Assembly (NCBI RefSeq): GCF_019399895.1
Contig: NC_091864.1
Span: 4,566,001-4,630,000 of the forward strand
Direction: 5' to 3'
From: Cardiocondyla obscurior
Taxonomy: Eukaryota > Arthropoda > Insecta > Hymenoptera > Formicidae
Length of the DNA stretch: 64,000 nt
Positions 1 to 12,028 of this stretch are shown one piece after another. The notes below the pieces were generated by a model. That model saw only the letters and a program-made list of their open reading frames with translations, did no database searches and had not been told where the DNA came from. The translations under genes were made by a program, and so were the position numbers. Numbering within the stretch: position 1 is the stretch's first letter; each line of letters starts with the position of its first letter.

Positions 1-2262
1 TTACGTGTCATACGAATTTTTTATGATAGAATAAATATTTCTGGTATTTCAACTTCAAATTTAGTTTATGAAACATTTGATATTGGAAATTAAAAAGTTG
101 AAAAGCGATTCAATCGTAAGATTGAATTTCTTGAAAAAGAAAAAAAAAATCAGTTTCAAGAAATGCAACTGGGTTTATAACTTGCACGTTATATTTCTTT
201 CGCGATTACTGCTTCAATAAAACCGTCTTCGTTTACCATTTTTCTTTTCCATACAACACAGTCGTAAAATAAACCCGAAGAAAAATACGCATTCATATTT
301 TTTAAGTATTCTTATTGCAATGCGCGTTTTGTGTACTTATTAGCTAAGGATTTAATGATTTTTTTTTTTTTATTGTATCTTAAATCATCTTAGCTTTCGC
401 AAATCCGCATGGAAAGTTTTTCTCGATTCTTAACAATTCGCAAGTATCGAATGGTCGTAAATCGCAACGCGAGGAAATGATAATCGTGAACCGCTCGTAA
501 ATCCAGCGGACCTCATTTTCCAGGTATCTATATCTGCGATGAAATATGTTTTCCATGACCATTAACGTGTTCCTAAGCAATCTACGATATAATATTTCCG
601 CTAGGTAATTTAAGCACCTTTGAAAAGCTTGAAACGTAATCCAAACATTTTTCACATAAAATTACAAAATTTTAGTTTATCTACTTCATTGAATTACAAT
701 TTATTTGTAAAAAATATATATAAAAAAGCAATCTAAAAAAAATGTTAAAAGCTGAAACTCATTTTTTAATTATTATAATTTCTTCTATTGATGTTTGGTG
801 CAAACATTTTCTTGGCTTTCCAATTCTGCAGCAAACACCGAGAAAAATGCGCGCTTGCAATTACTATTTAAAAAGCAAGATATTGCTTTAATTGCTTCTA
901 GTATTGGCCGGTGTTTGCATTCGCTTTGACGCGAATGTAACGCGAAAAAAAGAAAGATAATCGAGCTTTGGCTGGCAGCCGGCTCAAAATTTCGTTTAAA
1001 AAGATCCGATTTAATTCCTGAAAATGCGCGGTTACGTGCGCGTAAGCCGACTATGTGGCGCGGCTTTCGGACGAGTCTTTTCGAATTTACATCGACGAAT
1101 TAAATCACATTGAATTATGCGCTATCACGTAATACCATGTGATCGTTTCGAGTTACCATCGGCGCGCCCGAATACGCCTGCATAAACAACGTTGCACGAT
1201 GGACGCCGCGCGGCACGCTATTACAGCGTAGCGTTTCACAGAAATCTCATAACAAGAAAACAAAATGTGAAAAAAAAAATAATTATAATTTATTTCACTC
1301 TAAAGTTGCAATATAATTTATATTTTATATATTTTGTGAAATAATCAAAATTAAAATATATTCCGAAAAACGTAACACAAAGCACGTCAGACATTTTACG
1401 GTAAGAAAAAATCGTTTACTCGTTTCGCTCGTTTCAATCTGTCGACCGGGCTTTTAGACTATAAAACAGTTTAATTGCGCGACGTACGTCGCAGCTAATC
1501 TTGTGGAAGGATGTTACCGTGCATTGTGAACGCATATAGCACGACGGGTTTCTGAATTGTCGCGGAAGTTTCTTGATCCCGAGGCTTCGATCCCGGCCAT
1601 TTGGCAACCCGCCAGATCTAGTGGACCGCGAATCGGACGTGCGGCCGTGCAACGACCGATGTCGAGCCTTGTTTCGCCTCTTGTTCGGAACTTGCGCGAC
1701 TCACCAAGAGAATAAATTCTCCAGCGGACTGTGGTAACCGTCGTAATGACGATAGCGTAATCGAGCGCGCTTTTGCCGAACTCGCGATGAATTAATAAAT
1801 TGAGGTGGCACGATCAAAAGTCGTCGATCGCGCTCGAAAAGAATTGCCGCGCCGAGAATGCGAGAACACTCCCATATTTGTTCGCGAGAGGGTGGCTTTC
1901 GGAGAAATCGCTCGCGATGGCAGCCAGCCAAACTTTTTTTTTTTCACCTTTCTCCATGGGAAAAGAACGTTCGTCGTTACAGCCGCTACGCATAAACTCC
2001 TCTTTACTTACGTCCGACTGTTAAGAGAAACACGGCCTTGTAGCAGGAAGCCTGTTCGTTTTTCCCCGAAACAGGACATCGCCAAAACTCGGACGATTTA
2101 ATGGTCCAAGACTCCGTTACGTGTATCGCAGTTACTCTGCGCGCGCGAAACTTTTTCTTTACGGCGGGTGATCTACCTCGCCCTCGCTGAACTCTCGAAA
2201 CACGCCCCATTTGGAAACCAAAGAGAGTTACGTTACGACGGAATCGGTAGACCTTTCTCTCC
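1..2262. other. Non-coding stretch, no gene seen
   Basis: AT-rich DNA alternates with patches of higher GC and many CpGs, at about 900-1240 and 1430-2210. The open frames are short, overlap one another on both strands and carry no recognisable domain. No TATA box, tRNA or paired splice sites stood out. A GTAAGT-type donor on the minus strand near 1995 has an acceptor only six bases upstream, so it does not define an exon. Confidence 0.5.
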
Positions 2263-2286
2263 TTTTTTTTTTTTTTTTTTTTTTTT
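2263..2286. repeat. Poly(T) tract
   Basis: A run of 24 T on the plus strand. It could be the reversed tail of an old retroposed element, but no element body or target-site duplication was seen next to it. Confidence 0.9.
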
Positions 2287-3396
2287 ATCTTTGTTCTTGC
2301 GAGGAAATATTATTATCGTTTAGAAACCTCTATGGTCATTCGTAATTTTATCGGCAATACGAGTTTCTTGGCGTCACGGGCTAAGTGATTAAAATTTATC
2401 GCATATGACTATTTTATTTTATTAGTCGGAAAACGAATTGTTAATGTAGATATTATACATGCGTCATTCGAATTGCTTCCATTACGCACGAATTTTATTC
2501 GCGGCGATATTACCACCGCAAATGCTATAGTCACGTCTATTTTATTTCTCGACTTTTCGCCTCAGTGCTTCAAAACGACATCGATGCGCTACAGCTGAGC
2601 GAAACGGCTCCAATCGTTTTCGCGAAACGCGACGGTATCCAAAGTTCTCCGATTTAATGTGCCTTGACTTCGTTACGTATCACTATTGTTGTACACCACA
2701 GCCGTTGCACTCTTCGTCGGAGGCTGTAACAGTTGTTAACTTCGCGAGAGCGCGCCTTTTATTGTCGTTTGAAAACAGGCTTTGTTTCGAACTTACATTT
2801 TCTCTCGGGCGCATCAAGCACTCGGCTCTCCTGTACGCATCGCGGAAGTATCTCGGTAATATTTACGATTACGATCGCACACGCGCGACCAGGTTATATT
2901 CCAAACTTGATTCCGCAAAGCACTGTTTTGTCCGTTACGTGCTTTTAAAATAGAATACGGGAGAAAAATATTCTCAAGCGTATTGGACTTTTAAGACAAT
3001 GGGGTAATTTTTGAAAAAACCAACGAGTCGCGCTTGCATCGCCCTGTGCTGAAATGTCCGCGACATTGTGAGAAACGATTCGCGAAAGAGAGGACAAAAA
3101 TTGTTGAGGGAGGACAACGGCGGATGGGCGCAGAAGACGAGGAGTCGAGACGGCGCGTGGTGGTGGCCTGGCAGCTTTGTCTTCGATGAACGGTAACTGG
3201 GGAAACGGTAACGTCCGACGGATAACAATGGGTTATTGTGTAAAGGTAGAGACGTGCTAGCGCAGCGTCTCCGCTGATATACAACCCCGCCGGCGTGCAA
3301 CTCTGACTACGACACCGAGGAGCGTCCCGAAGGGCATCTAGGTTCACCGGCAGCCAGGACGAAACCGGCCGGCATCTCGATGCAAGGCAGAGAGGG
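2287..3396. other. Non-coding stretch, no gene seen
   Basis: The left half is AT-rich. From about 3030 the sequence becomes GC-rich, and two overlapping minus-strand frames of 108-118 codons stay open there. They overlap in different frames, are Ser/Arg/Pro-rich and show no family motif, so they look like chance frames in GC-rich DNA. Confidence 0.4.
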
Positions 3397-3397
3397 T

Positions 3398-3426
3398 GAG
3401 AGAGAGAGAGAGAGGGGGGAGGGGGG
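3398..3426. repeat. (GA)n microsatellite running into a G tract
   Basis: About nine GA units are followed by a short G-rich tract (GGGGGGA then GGGGGG). It lies at the end of a GC-rich patch. Confidence 0.9.
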
Positions 3427-6400
3427 TCCTAATTACCATGCTACATGGTTAATCTTCGAGATTCAGAATGGCGACGGGACCGGGAACAATGTTCGCGTTC
3501 CCTCGCCCCGTTCATTCCGCTATCTCGCGATAGCTGTAACGTAAATGTTCCTTTACAGCGACGAAGGACTGCGACGACCTCGATTAGAGCCTGGCAGCGT
3601 TTCGCCAGGGACAGCTCGATGTTTCTGCGATTGTCGGTGCAACGACTAACTTTATATTTCAAAAATTTGACGTTCTCTTAAAGAAAATAAGTGTTGCTTT
3701 TATCTACTTTATGTAGTAGTAATAATAATAAATGCAAGCGCGCTTGTGTATTATTTGAAATTTGTTGGGAAAATTTTAGTTAGGTTTCATCTCTTTATTT
3801 ATGTTACTCTCTGCGGTCGGCACCAAAAGGGTTGCCGTACTCGACAAGTAATTATTCAAACAAGTGGTATTACCGTCTATCTCTCGGCCACTTCCCTCCC
3901 TCTCTTTTTCGCCCCGTGTTCTAACGGCGAAATTCGCGGTGCGAAATATTCGACTCGCTGGATACGAACCCGCGGAGATTCGTCTATGCTACGTAAAGCC
4001 AAACAGCGGCATACGCGTGGTATAAAGTTAGGGGAAAATGACGGTAAGGGGAAGAGGAAGTAAGTTACAGTTATACCAGCTAACCTTGCGAATGAAGAGT
4101 TATGCCGAGCTCTTCTTGACTTACTGGTTGGCTCAGCAGGGATTAAAACGCCTCTAACACGAGGACCATCTTTATTCACCCTCCCAAGGGCCACCGACCG
4201 TATTGCGAGGCTGGTGGCGTTGGCTGGCATGATAATGCACATCGTCTAATTTCGCCAAAAGTCCCGTGCGTGAGCATATTCGATAATTACTTTGCGATGC
4301 ATTTGCAATGCCTTTGTGATGCGATTTGCGCGTTAGTTTTAGAGAGTAATGCTTAATAAATATTTATTCGCTACGAGAAAGTTCAGTTAATTATTAAAAA
4401 AAAAAAAAAAAAAAAATTAATACAATGCGATGTCTTTTTATGTAATATTTGTGGAAGTAATATTTTTAGAACTTGATAAAAATAATAGTCGAACGTAAGG
4501 ACTGTTGTTTTAATAATTGAATTTTGAGAGCCTCGCGAGCATATGTCGAACAGTCTTTTAATCCTTCGCGCCTGTGTTAAGATTAGCCGATGGTAATTAG
4601 AGTAATCGCTAGTCTTGATGATAATAAGAGGCATACCGAGACAATCTTGCGGCTTGCACACTCAGATTAACCCAACTATGCTACCCGTAGTGTGTCGGAC
4701 TAAATTTTGAGGAAGCGACTTAGGGCGCAACGCCCGGCACTTACAGTTAGCAGAGCAATATGCTTAATTGGACGCATTTTAGAGGCGGAAAACTGATTAA
4801 CTCGCTGGCCGTAGATTTATAATTTATTACATTGACCATACTTTTCCTTAATAATATTATTTATATTACGTGTCTGTGAATCACGTTCGATATAATTTAA
4901 AAATAAATTAATATTTACCTCTTAATATTTGCGAGAAACAGGTATTTATAAAATATTTTCGAAAGTAGTTCAATAGTAGTTTAAAAATCTGTACAGTTAA
5001 AACGCTGAGAAAAGTACATTTGGCAAGTTTAACGTTTGGAAAACTGCAATAAGGCGATGCAAAATAATTACAGAGACCGGCGCGTATACGCGGATGACGT
5101 ACGCTTGAATACGTAACAAAGATGATGAATGCTTTCTGGTTTCCATTTCCTCGATTCCCGCCTCGCTGATACGCCGGTGCCGGCGCGCATTACCATAAAG
5201 CATTAATATGCCAGACTCCACAGAGGCTCTGTCTGCGAAAGTGACGTCGGTATCTCTATGGAACAGTGGAAGAACTTGAGGCAGAAAGAGAGCTGGGTGC
5301 GCTAGATACGCCAGCGGAGGATCCTTAAAAGACACATCCATCGGCAGTTTTTCACGCGCGCTACCTATCTGCCGGCGTATCTTACCGGGCCTGCGATATA
5401 AATGCATGCCGATGTCGCGTCTTCCACGAGATGGAATGAATTTGTCAGCCGGTTGAAGATACCGCTTGAAGAGTCGACTCCGCTCGGTTTCTCGCGTCCA
5501 AGATTTCTTCCTGGATTGGATCTTCCCCCGATTCTACCCGGCGGGTGTGTTCTCGTGAACGGAAAGGGGAAGATCGATCTGAGTGATAACGCGCGTCCTG
5601 AAGGATCAAAGATCGAGTGGGAAGCTTGAAACAGCGACGTAGTACGCACGGAAAACAATAGTGAGGGAACTCGAAAATACAGAGAGAATAGAAAATAGCG
5701 AGGACTATCCGCGGAAAGAAAGAGACAGAGAGAGCGCGAGTAATAAAATTAAGGAGGAGAGAGGATTAAAATGAGATAAATGAGACGAAAACATGAGATA
5801 TGAAAAGACGAGGTGACAAACGCAAGAAGCAGACGCGAAAAAAAAGGAATCGTGAAAGCCTAAATTTGCAGCTTTTTGTGTAAAAGTGCTAAGACTGACT
5901 CAATTTTATTCCGCATTGGTACGAACGAACTTGTCGATCGGAGAACGACTTGTTCCGGGCCTTACTTATCGAGATGAAATCCCTCTTTTTCGGTATCACG
6001 GCTCCACTTGTGCTCTCGAGTCGTGCATTTCGGCTTCCATTTCTGGAGAACACTGCCCGTCGGCTTGTACGTTAGGCGTTACGAGGTGCTCGCGAGTCGG
6101 CTACGGGAATGAAAAGTAATTGCGCGAAATGGGGTAACCATTCGTTGAAGCGTTACGAGACCTCGTTCCAGATTTCCAAGCTCGGCCAAATTAAATCGAT
6201 CGCATTAGCGAAACTCCCGGTCGATTTCCACATTAAGAAAATGGAACGGCGCGATTGCTCTTCGTTGACCTGTGTAAAAATCCAAATGAACGGAAACGAC
6301 GCGAATCGATTGATTTATGAGACGTCTTCAAAATTAAACAGCGTAAAAATTAATCAATACGAATTGAGTATTTTTAAACTTTTTTTCTTATATTCAAGGA

Positions 6401-7091
6401 AAATTATTCACATTTTATTATTTTTTAACAAAAAAAAAAAATTTATCCGTAAATTAATCAACCGTTCATAGAGACGAGGCAAATGAAGGAAGAGAAAATA
6501 TCCGGTATAACGTAAAACCTGATGAAGCATTAGACTTTAGCGGTAGTACATCGATTTATCGGCCATAATCCTTTCACGGTCGCGGATTGTCGACTTAGGA
6601 TCATTCGGAGCCGTAATACCTTGGCGGCCCGACCGCCGTAACAAACTTGTCCAAAGAAATTCTCAGACGCCAAGATTCTGCGATGGATACGCGAGATCCA
6701 ATAATATCAGCGCGATCTTTTAGTATTAGTGCGGGGATGTCGATCCAAGTATTCTGGCCGCGACCCAACTGTCCATTGCCAGCGGAATAGAATTATTTTC
6801 TATCTTTCATTTCTCTCGTCTAGCTATGAGAGAAAATGACTTGAATTATGAACGCGAGCTTCGTTCTTGCGAGACAGATCGGCTACGTGAATCCGAGAGG
6901 TATCTTGAATTAATATACATATACAATATTGAATTTATCGTAAAACGTGAATCTAATGGATAATGAATAGATATTGCGCTGATTTCTATAGCTTTTACTG
7001 ACTTTAGATGCAATAAAATTCAGACGATCGGCATGTCAAGGCGACAACGTTCGAATCTGGCGCAAATCCAAGTATCATTCGTTTACGAGTC

Positions 7092-7095
<4 letters not shown>
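3427..7095. other. Non-coding stretch with a poly(A) run
   Basis: Mixed AT-rich DNA with CpG-containing islands at about 3440-3650, 3880-4250, 5060-5660 and 5880-6340. A 21-base A run sits at 4396-4416. The purine-rich strand at 5640-5860 carries several GAGA elements. Open frames are at most about 136 codons and have no recognisable family. The segment 4080-4240 is somewhat poorer in CpG than its neighbours, but nothing was identified in it. Confidence 0.4.

Positions 7096-7121
<26 letters not shown>
7096..7121. repeat. Poly(T) tract
   Basis: A run of about 26 T on the plus strand, with AT-rich sequence following. No terminal duplication or element body was recognised. Confidence 0.9.
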
Positions 7122-7122
<1 letters not shown>

Positions 7123-9797
7123 TTGAACTTTAGTCTTAATTAGACCACGATGTGAATTATTACTTTTATTGTTATCTATATTTTACGATCTCTTTTACTA
7201 GCGTTAGGCTTATAATCAACGTTGTAGATCGCCGTCGATAAGTCAACGAAACGAAAATCAACGACAGGAGCATACTACACGCGACAAAAGTACACGCCTG
7301 CAAGATATTCGATAAAATATTAACAATACGTAACGACACAAAGGAGTTGGCGTGAATTCAAATGGTGATTTCGGAGGATATGGAATTGTTTTCTCCCGGC
7401 TGTGCGTCGTTTGTTTCACGCTACGGGAAGCGGTGTCGCGATGGGTGGCCATGCGTGACGCGAAATAACGTCAAGCCAGGTGCATAAATCGTTCCGATAC
7501 ATTTCATTTCTTCTTTCTCCGTTCGCATTATAGCGGAGCCGCGCGTGATAACCGATTCGGCGTGGCCTCGATTTCGAGCAAGTTACCACGGAGCTGGGTA
7601 TCCACTTGCGGAAGATTCCGAACGTCGTCGAAACGAAAAAGGATGCTGCGCGTGGAGCCAATCGGAATGCGGTTCTAAAGATTCCGCGAAATGACGCATA
7701 AATTCTGCGGTTTGTCTTCGGGACCGCGTCGTTTTCTGAGAATTTCTTTGGCAATGTCCGAAATATCGTTGACATTTCCGATGATAATTTTATGGTAATT
7801 GAAACAACGTATTGTGAACGTTATAATTAAAGTAAGTAATTCGTTCGCATATCGTGATTTAAAAGATTGAATTATGCAAAAAAGGAACAGTGATTGTTCT
7901 AATCATAACAGTTAGAAAGCATTTTCTGGTAGCACTGTTGTCGCATTAATTCAGTTTTATCATAAGTATGGCGTTGATTTCTTTCTACGATATCGACACT
8001 TGAGTTAGTTTACCCTGCGTATCTAAATATCGTTGAAATAGGTTAGAAAAATAAAAGCTATCAGCAGAAAATAAAAGCGAAAGTGTTCGATATAATCTCC
8101 CATGAGGCAAGCACGAATATTAAGGTACTCGATTTACGTAATTGCGTTTATATTTTTCCGAAATATTTTTCAACGATTAATAAATATTAAGTTATTCCGA
8201 ATTCTGATTATAAATTTATTTTCACGAGATAAACGTTGATTTTTAAACGCGGTGTTAAAACAAAACGTTGCCGTTTCGTAGGAAATTCGAAACTTTTCCG
8301 ACTGCGACTTCGGTTTCGGCGAAGGCGCTTCCGCATTCTCAATGGAAGACCGTCTAGTTTCAAAGTGGAGCGCAGCTATTTTGCGTTGTCCCGAGCTCGC
8401 GGTGAGGGGAGAGAGACGCGTGATGATTTAGTTGACAGTTTTATGGAACGGCGTATAGTACGATGTGGCAACGAAGATAAGTAGGGCGCGAATGAAAGGG
8501 GCCCGGCGCCCTACGCTCGTGCACGCGGCAAATAAAGCCCGCTGCCATCTCTTAGCACGGAGAACACCAGTCCTGGACTTGATGAATTTAGCTGCCGGCG
8601 ACAACGACAGCGGCGTATCCGGCCCTTTTCCTTCCGGTTTTCCCGCATTCCGGTTTAACACTCTCGCGCAACGCGGATAAGCACGCGTTTCCGCCAAGAT
8701 CAAGCTTAAGGTTTTACTAGTTTGCACGATATAGGCATGGATAGGATTCTCGCATTTTTCATTGGCACACGGTTGCTTAGTAATAAGGTATCGAGCTGAA
8801 TTTTACTAAGCTAGCTGATTTATTAAGCGCCATTATCTTTGAACTTTTTTTTTTAGTTTTATATAAAAAAAGATATCTACGACTCATCAATACTTTTTAC
8901 GTTGAGAATTGCAAGTAGATTGTGTTCTCATACTTTAAAAACAAGCTACTGGATATTTGCTCGGCGCTTTGAATGTTTTCTGTTTCAAGAAGATTGTTCG
9001 ACCACGAAGAGGATCTTATTGACTTTCATCTCGTAGTTGTTTCTTTACGGAAAAATTCGCGGCGCATTTTATGCTTCGTAGAGGAGAGAAAAATCGATTC
9101 CGGAAAGTTCTCCATCGACGGAATCGCTAATGAAAATAAGCAAAGTCCTCGGCTAATTACACAAGACGAGTCGGCGGTTGCTGGTTAAACGGTCCCACCT
9201 TAAAAAATGTCTCGTTAAATGGCACATGGCACTGTTGACTACTATTGTGATTAACGCGAATGCTATCGCTTGGAAACACGTCAAATTTACGAGAACAGAC
9301 ACGGTTAATTATCTAGCGGTATGCCGGCAAAATAATTATCAACGTGATGTCAAAGGATTTCAGTTCGAAATACCCAGGGATTTGATAAAACATTTTTGAA
9401 CGTTTTCAGTGCCAATTGCGACGAGCGCGCTGCTCGCAATAAAGTAAATTCTTTAATTAAATTATAGTATTTTATAAAAAAAATTCTGTCGGAATTCAGT
9501 ATGGTATTCACGCATGATAAAATGATTCACGTGAAGAAGTTCGGACAAATAATATTATCCTGATAATAAAATATAGAATATTTTATATTTAGCTTTTGAT
9601 TCTAATTATGTTATACATTTGATCAGTGTAATTTGTTTGTTTCCATTAAAAAAAAAACTGGTTTCGAAGCTCATTTCACGATTGCTTAAAAAATGATTTT
9701 ACTTAAATAATAACATTTATATGCCATGGATAAATTATTAAGTAATGAGACAACAAAAAATTGTAGTGAAATAACGTCTGTGGAAATTGCGCAATAC
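7122..9797. other. Non-coding stretch, no gene seen
   Basis: GC-rich patches at 7350-7780 and 8240-8700 alternate with AT-rich DNA. The longest frame is a minus-strand frame of 119 codons at 7416-7775 with no identifiable domain. No convincing splice pair or RNA gene was found. Confidence 0.4.
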
Positions 9798-9799
9798 AA

Positions 9800-9850
<51 letters not shown>
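9798..9850. repeat. Poly(A) plus (TA)n microsatellite
   Basis: Eleven A are followed by about sixteen TA units (9809-9840), and then an imperfect TTTATATATA end. Confidence 0.95.
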
Positions 9851-11979
9851 AAAACATTCAAGGTAGGGGTTGAAAGAGAGTTCCTAGACTTCGAAGAGTT
9901 CAGAAGAGTTAATGAAGCACGAAGATAGAACGAGAAGGCTGTATGCCGTAGATAATTAAACCGAAGGCGCTGTATCTGTCTACGTCTAACGGCCACTTGA
10001 GCGCAAATTGCAAGGACGTACGCCTGGCGTTCGCGCATCCTCCAAATAGTCGATTTGACATAACGGGCTCGTAAAACGGACGATTAAGCGAAGATTAACT
10101 CCTCGAGTCACGAAACGCATTAGTCGCGAACGGGGGAAAACCAAAAACTATTGCTTCCTTCGTCTGTTCTCGATTTTACTCCGATCACCTTGGGATTCGT
10201 GCCTATACGAAACATCCAGAGCGGAAACGCAGCATGGCGTATCGCAACGCACAGAACAATAGGATTTAAAGGATTTCGTTGATGGGGTTACTCCGCCAAG
10301 TCATTATGGGGTTGCATCTGCACCCTATCTTTGGTTTACGTTGTAGAATCGCATCTCTTATCAATGGTGGCACCGCTTGCGGCTTTTGCTTCTGAATATT
10401 TTTTTCCCGAATGGCGTTAACGCATTTAATAGATTAAATATATACTCTCGCGCATTGCAAAGTGAAATTTTATGCAAGCAAATATCTTCAATAATAGACT
10501 CATACGAGAGATAAAAAGAATTGTGGTATTCAAAATAATTAATTGATTATTCGATTAACAACATACGATCGTTCAACACGTTATAAAATGTTATAGTTTA
10601 GAAAGAGAAAAAAAAATCTTGCGATTTTTTTGTCCGATTGTTAAGCCAAATTTTCACACGCTCAACGAGGAGGAAAAAGGCGGAGAGGAAATAAAGGTGC
10701 CACCCCCCTCTCGTACGTTTCGAGGCAATTCGTCCCAAAATAGTTCTTTCTCCGGTGGATCTTGTCCACGTAAAAGCACCGCAGAAGTAGACACATAAAT
10801 TTCTCTATCTCTGCGCTCATTACAATTTTATCTTTGCTCCGTTTGATTTATTCCAAAAGTTTAGTAACTTCACCATTGTGTTCACGAACCGAGGAAGATT
10901 GCATTGTGCGCTAGGGTACCTACGAGGGCAGCGAAAGGAGACCAAGTTTCGTACACGATATGCTACCGACTCGTAGGAATATTTCGTTGCGCCACGTTTT
11001 AGTTTAGAACGTGTGTTTTTTTTCTCGCCGACGGCTCGCTTTAATTAAAATCCAAAAAAGTCATATGCTGCGAAACGTGAGACGTTCCTCTTTAATGTTC
11101 AAAAGTTATTAATTTTATCAAAACCGGAAAAAAACCCGGTGGAAAATGTATTTTTTTTAAATACCTGTTTGTCGTTCAGTATAAAAGTATTTAAAAAAAA
11201 TTAATTCATACAAGTACAAAGAATATTTATCACATTTTATATTGATATAAAATAGTAATTTAAAAAAATGTATATGAAATCCGAAATAAATTTTATCTTT
11301 TATTTATTTAAAATGGTCAAATTTTTATTCAATATTTTTTAATTAAAATTTACTAATGATCTGCGTATTCACGTTTATTTATATGAATAATTGATAATTG
11401 TTGGTACATCCAGCGCAAATTATCTCTCGATTTGTAGATTTTAATTACTTGCAATCACATCGTTTGTGGTCGATACGACGTGGCCGATGTGCACGGATAG
11501 CTTGCACAAGATCTCGTTGATTATGGGCTCATAAACTCGCTGCCGCGAGTAGTTTGGACCGCGTTTAAACCAACACGTCATCTTTAACGACCCCGCAGTC
11601 GTAAAAGCGTGTCACTGTTACTTTCTATCCAGTTCCACGGCTCGACGAAACAATCCCTGTAAATCAGCCGTCGCTGTCCAAACCTTTCTCTCAACCGGCC
11701 GGCTCGTTCGAGCGACACAATACTTCGTGAAATATGAACGCGAGAAGGGAACACGGCGAGCGCAGGAGGAAAAGAGGATTCCCGGCGAGATAGGGATTTT
11801 GGGCACGGTTCCGGCGGGGTCGTCGATAGATTACTTGTATTTATTAATTATTACATCGAGCTAGCGGTCGTTGAATAAGCCTCTAATTGTTTGGTAACTG
11901 TAATCTCGTAAGTAGATTTTAAAGTTCTTGAGAAATTTTTATCACGATACTATATTGTATTTTATTTCTTATGTTGCAG
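9851..11979. other. Non-coding stretch upstream of the 12-kb exon
   Basis: No coding region was recognised. If the exon at 11980 is real, this stretch would be its upstream intron plus whatever lies before it. The last 20 bases form a pyrimidine-rich acceptor tract that ends in TTGCAG. The interval 11080-11460 is very AT-rich. Confidence 0.4.
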
Positions 11980-12028
11980 GTAAGATATAATTAAGATGAT
12001 TTGCGAAACGGCACCAGTATCATTTACG
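11980..12028 (+). CDS. Candidate short exon containing a start codon
   Basis: Seen in sequence: a T-rich tract ending TTGCAG just before 11980, and a strong GTAAGTTTT donor beginning at 12029, which bracket 49 bases. An ATG at 11996 is followed by ten more codons, giving MICETAPVSFT, and the exon then ends in phase 0. The exon part before the ATG has an in-frame TAA, so a protein would have to begin here. This is the pattern of a second exon that carries the end of a 5' untranslated region and the first coding residues. No protein family is recognised from eleven residues. The joining coding exon was not found downstream on the plus strand and may lie beyond a long intron. Chance pairing of two good splice sites is the main alternative. 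Confidence 0.35.

Noticed and set aside
3950..4030. tRNA B-box-like GGGTTCGTATCC on the minus strand
   Set aside because: The T-stem has a mismatch and no A box, anticodon arm or acceptor stem can be folded at the right distance.
2263..7121. Poly(T) and poly(A) runs at 2263, 4396 and 7096 as retroelement tails
   Set aside because: No element body, promoter boxes or target-site duplications were seen beside them; such runs are frequent throughout the window.
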